This document shows, in pieces, positions 17,455 to 25,757 of a stretch of 57,571 bases of DNA. The translations under genes were made by a program, and so were the position numbers. This stretch comes from an uncultured Bacilli bacterium (lineage in GTDB: Bacteria > Bacillota_I > Bacilli_A > RF39 > UBA660): assembly GCA_910587745.1 (NCBI GenBank), contig CAJUNE010000003.1, positions 1 through 57,571 on the forward strand, written 5' to 3'. Positions within the stretch are counted from its first letter, which is position 1. Every line of letters starts with the position of its first letter. The notes beneath the pieces are model-generated. The model saw nothing but the letters and a program-made list of their open reading frames with translations, had not been told where the DNA came from and did no database searches.

Positions 17455-19251
17455 TTATTCCTCACCACTTAAAACAGCTAAAAAGGCTTCTTGAGGAACT
17501 TCAACACTACCAACCATTTTCATTCTTTTCTTTCCTTCTTTTTGTTTTTCTAAAAGTTTTCTTTTACGTGATACATCTCCACCATAACATTTTGCAAGAA
17601 CATTTTTTTTCATAGCACTTATAGTTTCTCTAGCAATTACTTTTGAACCAATACTCGCTTGAATAGGAAGTTCAAACATCTGTCTAGGAATTAGTTCTTT
17701 TAATTTTTTAACTATTGTTCTTCCTCTAGGATAAGCAAAATCTTTATGTACTATAACACTTAATGCATCTACTAAACTTCCATTTAGTAAAATATCCATT
17801 TTAACCAAATTAGACTCTCTATAACCACATATTTCATAATCAAAAGAAGCATAACCTTTAGTATAACTTTTAAGTTTATCAAAAAAATCATAAACTATTT
17901 CTGATAGAGGAATTTCATAATGAATATTTACTCTTGTCTCATCTATATATTCCATGGATTTATAAACGCCACGCTTATCTTGGCAAAGCTCCATTATTGG
18001 CCCTATATAATCACTAGGAACAATAATATTCGTATAAATAAAAGGTTCTTCAATATGTGAAATAGTAGTTCTATCTGGCATTTTATTAGGAGAATCAATA
18101 TCTAATATCTCTCCACTATTTAAAGTAACTTTATATATAACACTTGGGCTTGTCGCAATAATACCAATATTAAATTCTCTTTCTATACGAGTCATAATAA
18201 CATCCATATGAAGTAAACCTAAAAAGCCTGTTCTAAAACCAAATCCTAAAGCATCAGAAGTTTCTGCTTCAAAAGACAATGCTGCATCATTAAGTTTTAA
18301 TTTGTTTAAGGCTTCTTTAAGTGTTTCAAATTGATTAGGCTCTATTGGAAACAAACCAGAATAGACCATTGGTTTCATTGGTTGATATCCTTTTATAGGT
18401 TCTTTAGCTGGATTATTACTTAAAGTAATTGTATCACCAACTTGAACTTTAGAAATATCTTTAATACTAGCACATAAATAACCGACTTCTCCAGCGCATA
18501 ATATATCTTTTTTCACTTCTTTAGGTGTACTAACACCAAGTTCCACCACTTCAAAGTCTGAATTTGAAGCCATCATTCTAATACTATCTTTAAGTTTTAT
18601 TTTACCACTTTCTAATTTAATTAAAGCAACAATACCTTTATATGCATCATATCTACTATCAAAAATTAAAGCTCTTGTCACATCAGTATCTGGAATAACG
18701 GGTGCTGGAACTCTTTTAATTATTTCTTCAATAAGTTGAGAAACACCTTCTCCAGTTTTTCCACTACATAAAACTATTTCTTCTTCTTTAAAACCAAACA
18801 CGCGTTTAAGTTCTTCTGTTACTTTAGGCACATTAGCATTAGGCAAATCAATTTTATTTATAACTGGAATAATAGTTAAATCATTATTCATTGCTAAATA
18901 TAAATTCGCAATAGTTTGAGCTTCTATCCCTTGAGCTGCATCTACAACAAGAATAGCGCCATCACAAGCAGCCAAACTTCTTGATACTTCATATGAAAAA
19001 TCGACATGTCCTGGCGTATCTATCAAATTAAGAACATATTCTTCACCATTATACTTAGTATGAAGTTCTACAGCATTAAGTTTTATGGTAATACCTCTTT
19101 CTCTTTCAAGATCCATACTGTCTAAAGTTTGAGCTTTCATTTCTCTTGCCTCAAGAGCATTAGTGCATTCCAAAATACGATCAGCCAGAGTACTCTTACC
19201 ATGATCAATATGCGCTATAATTGAAAAATTTCTTATATTTTTTGCATTCAT
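17455..19251 (-). CDS. lepA: Elongation factor 4 (LepA)
   Basis: Ribosome-associated GTPase that can back-translocate elongation complexes and affects initiation. G1 motif AHIDHGKSTLADR, DTPGHVDF, NKIDLPNA and the LepA-specific C-terminal end with DILLNGSLVDALSVIVH and GRTIVKKLKELIPRQMFELP. At 598 residues it is the usual length. GAGGTG precedes the ATG. First gene of the lepA-regulator-hemW operon; the minus strand upstream shows TATAAT around 19275 but no clear -35. Confidence 0.97.
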   Translation of the reverse strand: MNAKNIRNFSIIAHIDHGKSTLADRILECTNALEAREMKAQTLDSMDLERERGITIKLNAVELHTKYNGEEYVLNLIDTPGHVDFSYEVSRSLAACDGAILVVDAAQGIEAQTIANLYLAMNNDLTIIPVINKIDLPNANVPKVTEELKRVFGFKEEEIVLCSGKTGEGVSQLIEEIIKRVPAPVIPDTDVTRALIFDSRYDAYKGIVALIKLESGKIKLKDSIRMMASNSDFEVVELGVSTPKEVKKDILCAGEVGYLCASIKDISKVQVGDTITLSNNPAKEPIKGYQPMKPMVYSGLFPIEPNQFETLKEALNKLKLNDAALSFEAETSDALGFGFRTGFLGLLHMDVIMTRIEREFNIGIIATSPSVIYKVTLNSGEILDIDSPNKMPDRTTISHIEEPFIYTNIIVPSDYIGPIMELCQDKRGVYKSMEYIDETRVNIHYEIPLSEIVYDFFDKLKSYTKGYASFDYEICGYRESNLVKMDILLNGSLVDALSVIVHKDFAYPRGRTIVKKLKELIPRQMFELPIQASIGSKVIARETISAMKKNVLAKCYGGDVSRKRKLLEKQKEGKKRMKMVGSVEVPQEAFLAVLSGEE

Positions 19252-19285
19252 AAAAACACCTCTTTTATTATATCGTAAAACAGAA

Positions 19286-19313
19286 AAAGATAAAAGCCCA
19301 AACTTTTATCTTT
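19286..19313 (-). terminator. Intrinsic terminator of the CmpB-family gene
   Basis: Perfect 11-bp stem AAAGATAAAAG/CTTTTATCTTT with a 6-base loop and T-rich tail on the minus strand, between the membrane protein gene and lepA. Confidence 0.85.
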
Positions 19314-19329
19314 AAAAACCAAAACATTC

Positions 19330-20085
19330 TTATTTCTTATATTTATTCTTTAATTTTTCTTTAAAAGCTTTTCTTTTTTCTTTCTCTTGTAATCTATATT
19401 GTTTCATTTTTTCAAAACTATTATGATACTGTTTTTCTAAATCAGGAAATGCTTTTAATAAACGATTAGGAAAACCTTTAATACCTTCCGTTAATTCTTT
19501 TAGTTTTTTATCAAAAATTATTGGAATCTTTGATATTTTTTCATTTTTAAGTTCTTCAACAATAATAATTCTATTACGTAAATTATAAGCAACATAAATA
19601 GAATAAATTGTATCAAGCATTACTAAAACAAATAAAACAATTGCAATTATAGACCAAGTTTTAAAACTAAGTAAGCCAAACAACATTGCAAATAATGGTG
19701 CGACTAAATAAACAACAACTAAAGACATAATACCAAAAGCAAAAGAGTTTCTAAGACATATTCTACCATTTAAATTATAAGGAATGCTACTATAATCCCA
19801 CCATTTGTTATGAAATACTTTTTCCATTAAAAACGATACAAAATATTCCAAGGCACTAGTAATAATTAAACCAAATACAAATACCACTATTGGATCACTA
19901 TAATATCTAAAAAGACAAATTAAAATCAGAATAGCTCCCACTCCATATATAGGAATTATAGGTCCACACAAAAAGCCTCTATTAACTAACCTTTTTGAGC
20001 CTAGAAACACCCAAAAGACTTCCAAAAAATAGCCTACAAACGAAGAAAAGAAAAAAATTAAAAAACCATAAACTAAAATTTCCAT
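19330..20085 (-). CDS. Putative ABC transporter type IV permease (CmpB family)
   Basis: Polytopic membrane protein of the ABC_trans_CmpB type (PF06541 pattern from memory). Landmarks are FFFSSFVGYFLEVFWVF, NRGFLCGPIIPIYGVGA, and KWWDYSSIPYNLNGRICLRN. Five to six hydrophobic helices occupy residues 1-165, followed by a charged, coiled C-terminal tail of about 80 residues rich in Lys and Glu. No ATPase partner is nearby, so transport is not shown. It is a single gene ended by a strong terminator. Confidence 0.82.
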   Translation of the reverse strand: MEILVYGFLIFFFSSFVGYFLEVFWVFLGSKRLVNRGFLCGPIIPIYGVGAILILICLFRYYSDPIVVFVFGLIITSALEYFVSFLMEKVFHNKWWDYSSIPYNLNGRICLRNSFAFGIMSLVVVYLVAPLFAMLFGLLSFKTWSIIAIVLFVLVMLDTIYSIYVAYNLRNRIIIVEELKNEKISKIPIIFDKKLKELTEGIKGFPNRLLKAFPDLEKQYHNSFEKMKQYRLQEKEKRKAFKEKLKNKYKK

Positions 20086-20123
20086 AATATACCTCTATTT
20101 AATTATATCAAAAAGTATCTCAA

Positions 20124-20175
20124 ATAACTACAATTTTAACATATTTAATTTAATGGTATCATATTATTAATTAGA
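20124..20175 (+). promoter_or_regulatory. Possible sigma-E type promoter of the SpoIIIAH-like gene
   Basis: CATATT, a 14-base spacer and CATATTAT (around 20140-20167) resemble the -35 and -10 elements of mother-cell sigma-E promoters, as known for spoIIIA in B. subtilis. The match is partial and in AT-rich DNA. Confidence 0.3.
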
Positions 20176-20193
20176 AAGAAGAGGATAAATTTA

Positions 20194-20688
20194 ATGATAA
20201 ACAAACAAAATCTTTGGTTTATAACCCTGTTTTCTCTCATCATGGTATTAAGTATTTATTATTTAACTATGTCTGAGGATACACTATCAACATTAAATGT
20301 AAACAATACAAATAATAATGGCACTGAAGTTGTCATAAGTGAAAATGAGACTTTAGTTGCTTTAAAAGTAGCAGATGAAGAAGCATTAGTATCAAAAATT
20401 GAAGAATTACAAAACGTATTATTAAATAATAGTTCTAGCTTAGAAGAAAAAAATCACGCTTACGACGAATTACAAGAAATAAACAAAAAAGAAAGTACAA
20501 AAGAAACAATAGTAAAGAAAATAAAAGACACTTATAAATTAGATTCATTTGTAAGTATTGAAGAAAATAACATTAAAATAACCATTGCATCTTCTAAGCA
20601 TGATACCAAATTAGCTAATAATATCATTAGAAGTGTCCAAGAACTTTTTAATGAAACCAAATACATAACTGTTAAATTTGGTAGTTAA
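20194..20688 (+). CDS. spoIIIAH: SpoIIIAH-like stage III sporulation protein
   Basis: Single-pass protein of 164 residues: an N-terminal NKQNLWFITLFSLIMVLSIY helix with YYLTMSED, as in SpoIIIAH, then a helical low-complexity stretch (60-120) and a C-terminal ring-building-motif-like domain (about 115-163; IKITIASSKHDTKLANNIIR). In B. subtilis SpoIIIAH joins forespore SpoIIQ to form the feeding-tube channel. Here it stands alone, without spoIIIAA-AG in the window, and is followed by gerE. GAGGATAAATTTA precedes the ATG. Confidence 0.85.
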   Translation: MINKQNLWFITLFSLIMVLSIYYLTMSEDTLSTLNVNNTNNNGTEVVISENETLVALKVADEEALVSKIEELQNVLLNNSSSLEEKNHAYDELQEINKKESTKETIVKKIKDTYKLDSFVSIEENNIKITIASSKHDTKLANNIIRSVQELFNETKYITVKFGS

Positions 20689-20693
20689 AATTT

Positions 20694-20722
20694 AACAAAA
20701 ATCATGTGTATCTCATAAAATA
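20694..20722 (+). promoter_or_regulatory. Sigma-K type promoter of gerE
   Basis: AACA (20694-20697), a 16-base spacer and CATAAAATA (20714-20722) match the sigma-K pattern (AC, then CATANNNTA). In B. subtilis gerE is transcribed by sigma-K, which agrees with this reading. Confidence 0.55.
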
Positions 20723-20759
20723 CATTAGAATGGTATTAAAACAGAAAGGAAAGATACAC

Positions 20760-20966
20760 GTGAAAAGAAGCATTTTAACCAAAAGAGAACATGAAATATT
20801 CACACTTTTAGTTCAAGGCTTATCTACAAAAGAAATATCAAAAAAAATAAAAATAAGTGAAAAAACTGTACGAAATCACATATCAAATACTATGCAAAAA
20901 TTAGAAGTAAAAGGACGTGCTAATGCCGTAGTAGAATTATTAAAGTTAGGTGAAATTTCGTTTTAA
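20760..20966 (+). CDS. gerE: Spore-coat regulator GerE
   Basis: LuxR/GerE-type helix-turn-helix protein of 68 residues, close to B. subtilis GerE (74 residues): ILTKREHEIFTLLVQGLSTK, then ISEKTVRNHISNTMQKLEVK, then GRANAVVELLKLGE. It switches late mother-cell coat genes during sigma-K control. The real start is the GTG at 20760, nine bases after AAAGGA; an upstream frame extension covers the promoter and is not translated. A terminator follows. Confidence 0.93.
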   Translation: MKRSILTKREHEIFTLLVQGLSTKEISKKIKISEKTVRNHISNTMQKLEVKGRANAVVELLKLGEISF

Positions 20967-20968
20967 AT

Positions 20969-20991
20969 AAATCTCCAAATGGAGATTTTTT
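20969..20991 (+). terminator. Intrinsic terminator after gerE
   Basis: 8-bp stem AAATCTCC/GGAGATTT, loop AAAT, followed by a T run. Confidence 0.88.
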
Positions 20992-21039
20992 AATTCTAAA
21001 ATATTTTTTTAAAACATATTAATTTATTAAGGTGATATT

Positions 21040-21981
21040 ATGCTTAAAAAAAGCGCATTAAGAAGAATACTAACTGCTACTCTAGCTTTAATAATTGCAA
21101 GTATTTTATATTTTTTTCCTAACAATAACACTTTATACAATATCAAACAAAACACTAATTATATAGATATTAATAAAACTCCTATATATTTATTAAATAA
21201 AGAAAATTATCTTATCAGAACCTCTATAGTATCTAGCGATAAAGATGAAATAAATCAAATCAAATATCTCATTTCAAGTTTAACCATCGATAGTGAAAAC
21301 AATGAAAATTTGCCTAAAAATTTTAATCCTATAATTCCTAAAAACACTAAAATTTTATCTTTATCATTAGAAAACAACCTATTAAAAATTAATTTTTCTA
21401 AAGAATTTCTAAATGTTAACAAGGATCAAGAAGAAAAGCTTATTGAAAGTATAATTTACACATTAACTGAAAATAAGAATATCAAAGAGATAATGATTTT
21501 TATTGAAGAAAAAAAACTAGAATACTTACCACAAACAAATATAAAACTGCCAAACACATTAACAAGAGATTTTGGTATAAATAAAATATATGATTTAACA
21601 AATATTAAAAATATATCTAAAACAACAATTTATTATATTGGAAAAGAAGAAGATTTAGTATATTATATCCCTGTTACTAAAATAGATAATAATCAAAATA
21701 ATAAAATTGAAATAATTATTGAAGAATTAAAAAGTTCCCCCACTTATGAAACAAATCTTTTAAGTTATTTAGCATCTTCAGTAAAACTATTAAATTATGA
21801 AACTTTAGAAAACACTATTAACTTAACTTTCAACAATGAAATATTCTCTGATTTTAATAATAACAATATATTAGAAGAAGTAAAATACTCTATTTCATTA
21901 TCTTTAAAAGATTCACTACATGTAGAAGAAGTAAACTTCTTAGTTGATGGAAAAGTTATTAGTACATTTAAAGGAAATTAA
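21040..21981 (+). CDS. gerM: GerM-domain spore protein
   Basis: N-terminal membrane anchor (about 9-27), then two tandem GerM/sporulation domains (about 45-165 and 190-313). The motifs EINQIKYLISSLTIDSENNE and IEIIIEELKSSP (GerM has a conserved LIxGP-like region), and paired ILSLSLENNLLKINFSKEFL and TLENTINLTFNNEIF, mark the repeats. B. subtilis GerM is a sigma-E lipoprotein involved in sporulation and germination. No lipobox Cys is visible, so it is an anchored rather than a lipoprotein form. AAGGTGATATT precedes the ATG. Confidence 0.82.
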   Translation: MLKKSALRRILTATLALIIASILYFFPNNNTLYNIKQNTNYIDINKTPIYLLNKENYLIRTSIVSSDKDEINQIKYLISSLTIDSENNENLPKNFNPIIPKNTKILSLSLENNLLKINFSKEFLNVNKDQEEKLIESIIYTLTENKNIKEIMIFIEEKKLEYLPQTNIKLPNTLTRDFGINKIYDLTNIKNISKTTIYYIGKEEDLVYYIPVTKIDNNQNNKIEIIIEELKSSPTYETNLLSYLASSVKLLNYETLENTINLTFNNEIFSDFNNNNILEEVKYSISLSLKDSLHVEEVNFLVDGKVISTFKGN

Positions 21982-22012
21982 AACAAGCATTATTTTGCTT
22001 GTTTATCTTTTT
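21981..22012. terminator. Terminator after the GerM gene, possibly two-way
   Basis: Stem AAACAAGC/GCTTGTTT at 21981-22004; on the plus strand a T run follows at 22007-22013. The minus-strand small ORF ends inside the same hairpin. Confidence 0.7.
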
Positions 22013-22142
22013 TAGCTTTTTTATTTTTAATAATAGCGCCTATTCCAATTAAAGTTGCAGCGCCAGCTATTACAGCACCTATAGCAAATTTCTTTTTCTT
22101 ACTATTATTACACTTTCCAGTATTGCATTCTTCTTTTTTCAT
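21990..22142 (-). CDS. Small membrane peptide, 50 aa
   Basis: An ORF shorter than common cut-offs. It begins MKKEECNTGKCNNSKKKKF, then a single hydrophobic helix rich in Gly and Ala (about residues 19-38, AIGAVIAGAATLIGIGAII), and ends in a very basic NKKAKKDKQAK tail. GAGGAGG lies seven bases before the ATG, and a promoter sits upstream, so expression is likely. Its function is unknown; small, positively charged, two-Cys membrane peptides can be toxins, signalling or membrane-shaping factors, but no family is claimed. Confidence 0.72.
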   Translation of the reverse strand: MKKEECNTGKCNNSKKKKFAIGAVIAGAATLIGIGAIIKNKKAKKDKQAK

Positions 22143-22168
22143 AATTAGCCTCCTCTATTATATAAATT

Positions 22169-22197
22169 ATTATATCATTATCTAATAATAAAGTCTA
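22169..22197 (-). promoter_or_regulatory. Promoter of the 50-aa peptide gene
   Basis: On the minus strand TAGACT (22192-22197), 17 bases, TATAAT (22169-22174) with an upstream TG (extended -10). Confidence 0.6.
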
Positions 22198-22230
22198 TTT
22201 CTATAATAAGGCTTTACATATTTATTTTAA

Positions 22231-22256
22231 AAAAGAAAAAAGTCTTAAAAGACTTT
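22231..22256 (-). terminator. Terminator of tRNA-Arg
   Basis: Stem AAAGTCT/AGACTTT with a T-rich tail on the minus strand. Confidence 0.78.
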
Positions 22257-22266
22257 ATAACTAAAA

Positions 22267-22343
22267 TGGTGACTCCGGCGTGATTCGAACACGCGACCGA
22301 TCGCTTAGAAGGCGATTGCTCTATCCAGCTGAGCTACGGAGTC
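22267..22343 (-). tRNA. tRNA-Arg (anticodon TCT)
   Basis: Acceptor GACTCCG pairs with CGGAGTC; anticodon loop CTTCTAA gives UCU; TψC loop GTTCGAATC; CCA encoded. Single-gene transcript. Confidence 0.97.
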
Positions 22344-22399
22344 ATATCAACCAGCTGTCATTAATTATAACCTATTTTATAATTTTTTTCAAGTAGAAA

Positions 22400-22855
22400 T
22401 TACCTACTTTTTCCAATATCAGGCTCACTTATAGTATGTACGCATTCTCTTTCTTTTATAAGTTTAATATCAATAACTTTCATTCTTATTTCGTTTTCTA
22501 AGATTTTTAACTTTTTTAACATTTTTTCTTCAATTTTTCTACTTACTATTAAACTATATTTTTTAATAAGGATGCTTCTAAGTCTTGCTATTTCATCTAA
22601 AGAGATCATAAAATTACCCTCACTACTATCACTATCTTCATTTTGTAAAGTTGCAATATAATATTCTAAAATCTTCTTATAGCGACGATTAAAGTTAGTC
22701 AATATTAATTGATCAATAATATGAGGATCCAAAATAATTATTTCTTTTACACCTAAATTAGAAGATTTTAAAACATATTTAAATCCTCCATCTAAAGAAA
22801 TAACATCTGACAATTTTAATTTTTTCTTTATTTCATGAATAACAAAGCTTTTCAT
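22400..22855 (-). CDS. Conserved hypothetical protein, 151 aa
   Basis: I do not recognise a family. It is soluble and basic, with a long helical region (about 85-135; SRKIEEKMLKKLKILENEIR) and no membrane segment. It lies nine bases after trmD on the same strand, last gene of the rimM-trmD operon, so a role near rRNA or tRNA modification is conceivable but not shown. Confidence 0.62.
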   Translation of the reverse strand: MKSFVIHEIKKKLKLSDVISLDGGFKYVLKSSNLGVKEIIILDPHIIDQLILTNFNRRYKKILEYYIATLQNEDSDSSEGNFMISLDEIARLRSILIKKYSLIVSRKIEEKMLKKLKILENEIRMKVIDIKLIKERECVHTISEPDIGKSR

Positions 22856-22863
22856 AATTTCAC

Positions 22864-23529
22864 CTACTTTAATAAATCTGGTCTTTTTTCTTTTGTAATT
22901 CTAAGTTTTTCACTAGTTCGATATTCCTTTATTTTCTTATGATCTCCGCTTAATAATACATCAGGCACTAAATATCCCCTAAAATCTCTAGGTTTAGTAT
23001 AGTTAGGATAGTCTAAAAGATTATCATTAAAAGAGTCATTAGTAAATGAATCCTCTAAAATAACCCCAGGTATAAATCGAGATATAGTATCCATTATCAC
23101 CAAAGAAGGAAGTTCTCCCCCAGTTAAAACATAATCTCCAATACTTATTTCTCCATCTACAAAATTATAAATTCTCTCATCAAAGCCTTCATAATGCCCA
23201 CATACTAAAATTACATGTTTAGTGTCATTTATTATGGAACTTGCCAACTGGTTATTAAATTTTTTTCCTTGAGGAGTCAAAAGATAAACTTTCGAGCTGT
23301 CAGTTCTAACTGATTCTATCGCTCTTACAACCGGCTCACACATTAAAACCATCCCTGCTCCACCACCATAAGGAGTATCATCAACTTGTCCATTTTTATA
23401 AGGAGTAAAATCTCTAATATTAACCACATTAACATCTAATATATTCTTTTCTATAGCTCTTTTAATGATGCTTTCTTTAATATAAGCATTAATAATATCG
23501 GGAAAAAGAGTTAAAATATCAAATCTCAT
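22864..23529 (-). CDS. trmD: tRNA (guanine-N1)-methyltransferase
   Basis: SPOUT methyltransferase that makes m1G37 next to the anticodon, needed to hold the reading frame. Motifs: RFDILTLFPDII, QVDDTPYGGGAGMVLMCEP, and the trefoil-knot SAM site LVCGHYEGFDERIYNFVDGE with SIGDYVLTGGE. At 221 residues it is slightly short of the usual 240. It overlaps rimM by four bases (rimM-trmD operon). Confidence 0.97.
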   Translation of the reverse strand: MRFDILTLFPDIINAYIKESIIKRAIEKNILDVNVVNIRDFTPYKNGQVDDTPYGGGAGMVLMCEPVVRAIESVRTDSSKVYLLTPQGKKFNNQLASSIINDTKHVILVCGHYEGFDERIYNFVDGEISIGDYVLTGGELPSLVIMDTISRFIPGVILEDSFTNDSFNDNLLDYPNYTKPRDFRGYLVPDVLLSGDHKKIKEYRTSEKLRITKEKRPDLLK

Positions 23530-24014
23530 AAAATCAAATCCTTAACACTATCAACTTCTATTGATTTATTTTTCAAATCAACACTTTTTATATATCTTTT
23601 ATTATAAGGTATATAATAATTTTTATCAAATAAAATTTTTAATAATGTATTTCCATTATTATCGAAGATATCTTCAACTATTCCATATTCTTCATTATTA
23701 GATACTATTTTCATACCAAGCAAATCGTCTAAAACATAATCATTTTCTATATCTAAATCACTTCTAAGTGCATAAATCTTTTGACCTTTATATTTTAAAA
23801 CCTCATTTATATCATAAATACCTTTTAATGTTATCATATCATAATTTTTATGTTTTCTATAACTATTTATAATTTCTTTTTGCTTTTCATTTCCAATATA
23901 TACAGGTTTATCTATAACAAATATTTTTTCTTTTTTATCAAAATTGCTAATTATTCTAATTTCGCCTTTAATACCATGAGTCCCCACTATTTTTCCAATA
24001 TAAACAAAATCCAT
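23526..24014 (-). CDS. rimM: Ribosome maturation factor RimM
   Basis: 16S rRNA processing factor that acts on the 30S head. The N-terminal RimM domain begins DFVYIGKIVGTHGIKGEIRI and the C-terminal PRC-barrel runs from about 90 (VLDDLLGMKIVSNNEEYGIV, then IPYNKRYIKSVD). Length 162 is normal. It overlaps trmD by four bases. Confidence 0.95.
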   Translation of the reverse strand: MDFVYIGKIVGTHGIKGEIRIISNFDKKEKIFVIDKPVYIGNEKQKEIINSYRKHKNYDMITLKGIYDINEVLKYKGQKIYALRSDLDIENDYVLDDLLGMKIVSNNEEYGIVEDIFDNNGNTLLKILFDKNYYIPYNKRYIKSVDLKNKSIEVDSVKDLIL

Positions 24015-24038
24015 TAACGTTTTCTCCTACGACTATAG

Positions 24039-24329
24039 TTAATCCCTGCATTTTAATTCTTCACCTGGCAACACTACCACATTTGTACCCAAAAAACCTT
24101 TTTTTCGTTCTACTGCATGCTTTAACAACATTGTAAAATTACCAATTTCTAAAGGCAAAAACACTCTTTGTCTCATTCCATGATAAATAATATAATAAGA
24201 TAATAAAACAGATCTTTTTTTCTCGTCATTATTTAATATAACATCCTCAAACTCTGAATCATAAAAATTCTCTAAAAAATCTTTTAAACAAGAGACTACT
24301 TCTTCTTTACTTAAATTTAATCTTTCCAT
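24039..24329 (-). CDS. Hypothetical protein, 96 aa, between the SpoU and rimM genes
   Basis: I do not recognise a family. It is a small acidic, soluble protein beginning MERLNLSKEEVVSCLKDFLE with a helix, then a hydrophobic centre (RRS-like KKRSVLLSYYIIYHG) and a beta-like end (FLGTNVVVLPGEELKC). No KH domain signature is present, although the KH protein gene often occupies this place. It lies 24 bases from rimM and 10 from the rRNA methyltransferase gene. Confidence 0.6.
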   Translation of the reverse strand: MERLNLSKEEVVSCLKDFLENFYDSEFEDVILNNDEKKRSVLLSYYIIYHGMRQRVFLPLEIGNFTMLLKHAVERKKGFLGTNVVVLPGEELKCRD

Positions 24330-24339
24330 AAAATCCCAC

Positions 24340-25062
24340 CTAATTCATTTCATAAAATATTATACTAGCGGCTATACCTGCATTTAAAGATTCACAAGTA
24401 CTAGATATTGGTATATATATTAAGCTATCACACTTATCTTGTAAAGCTTTTTTTACACCATTGCCTTCATTTCCTATAATAACAGCCCCTTTATTTCCAA
24501 ATGAAGTTTCTTTTAAATCTAAACCATTTTCCACATTAGTTCCATATATTTTATAATCTTTATTTTTCAAAGAATCAATAGCATCTTCTAAATTCTGTTT
24601 TATAACATTAATATGAAAAAGCATACCCTCACTTGATCTAATCGTTTTATCATTATATAAATCAACGGTATCAGGGCTAACAATAATTGTATCAATATTA
24701 AAAGCAACTGCACTTCTAATAATTGTTCCTAGATTTCCTGGATCCTGAATATTATCAAGTAAACAAACATTACCAATTATTTCTCTTTCTCTCAATTTCT
24801 CACAAACACATATAACATTAGTTCCACTAACTTGATTAGACATTTTTTTCATAATACTATCATTAACTTCATAAAAAGGAATTCCTTCAAAATCAAATAA
24901 TTTATCTGTTGAAATAATTTCTCTCACAACACCTTTTATCATAGCTTCATTAAGTAAATGATCCCCTTCAATTAAAAATAAATTATTTAAATCACGATAT
25001 TTCTTTTCTTTTAATTTAATCCATTCTTTTACTTTAGAATTTTGCAATGATTCAATTTTCAT
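24340..25062 (-). CDS. SpoU/TrmH-family RNA 2'-O-methyltransferase
   Basis: rRNA or tRNA 2'-O-ribose methyltransferase, 240 residues. An N-terminal substrate-binding part (1-80; IESLQNSKVKEWIKLKEKKY, FLIEGDHLLNEA) precedes the SPOUT domain with motif 1 QDPGNLGTIIRSAVAF, motif 2 IGNEGNGVKKAL and motif 3 IPISSTCESLNAGIAASI. The exact RNA target cannot be told. One base overlap with the metallopeptidase gene upstream. Confidence 0.92.
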   Translation of the reverse strand: MKIESLQNSKVKEWIKLKEKKYRDLNNLFLIEGDHLLNEAMIKGVVREIISTDKLFDFEGIPFYEVNDSIMKKMSNQVSGTNVICVCEKLREREIIGNVCLLDNIQDPGNLGTIIRSAVAFNIDTIIVSPDTVDLYNDKTIRSSEGMLFHINVIKQNLEDAIDSLKNKDYKIYGTNVENGLDLKETSFGNKGAVIIGNEGNGVKKALQDKCDSLIYIPISSTCESLNAGIAASIIFYEMN

Positions 25063-25691
25063 TAGTCTCTTAATTCCTTTCTTGCATTTTTATAATTAGG
25101 ATAATAATATTCTACCATATTCCAAAAGTTTTTGCTATGATCATGATGATAAAAATGACACATTTCATGCACGATAACATATCTAATTTCATCTCTTGAA
25201 TATCTTATTAATTCCGTATTTAAAGTTATAGTGCATAATTTATAATTGCACACACCCCATCTAGTTTTCATTTTTCTAAACTTTAAAGTAAATTCAGGCG
25301 TATCAATAATATTCTTCATTTTATTTACTTCATCAACAAATATTTCTTTTATTTTTAATTTTAAAAATTTATTTATCATTTCTTCATTTCTAGCTATAAT
25401 TTTACCATCATTAAATTCTACTTCATTTGCCATATCATCATAAATCAATTCATATGAATTACCTAAATATCTAAATTCATTAGCTCTTTCTCTTTTCTTT
25501 TCTACTTTATTCAACATTTTTTCTAAAGAATTACAATTTTTCTCAATTAATTTTAATATTTCTTTATTAGTTATCCATTTATTAGCATTTACACATAAAT
25601 TTCCTGAATCATCAAAACGAAAATAAATATTTTTTATTTTTTTATGATTTACTATTACATTGATTTGTTTCCCACCTAATATTACTTCCAT
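25062..25691 (-). CDS. YgjP-like zinc metallopeptidase (M48-related)
   Basis: The zinc site HEMCHFYHHDHSKNFW (HExxH near residue 165) follows KTRWGVCNYKLCTITLNTEL, the DUF45/YgjP signature. Such small enzymes lack membrane helices and have unknown substrates. The listed frame starts at a GTG (25700) that overlaps the AGGTG ribosome site; the ATG at 25691, six bases on, is preferred. It shares one base with the following SpoU gene. Confidence 0.85.
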   Translation of the reverse strand: MEVILGGKQINVIVNHKKIKNIYFRFDDSGNLCVNANKWITNKEILKLIEKNCNSLEKMLNKVEKKRERANEFRYLGNSYELIYDDMANEVEFNDGKIIARNEEMINKFLKLKIKEIFVDEVNKMKNIIDTPEFTLKFRKMKTRWGVCNYKLCTITLNTELIRYSRDEIRYVIVHEMCHFYHHDHSKNFWNMVEYYYPNYKNARKELRD

Positions 25692-25723
25692 TTTTTTCAC
25701 CTATTTAAATTATACCTTAATAA

Positions 25724-25757
25724 AGAAAAAAAGAAAACTTTTAGTTTTTCTTTGGTA
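25724..25757 (-). terminator. Terminator of the HD-serS operon
   Basis: Approximate stem AAAGAAAAACT/AGTTTTCTTT (one bulged base) and a run of seven T on the minus strand, overlapping the serS stop. Confidence 0.68.
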
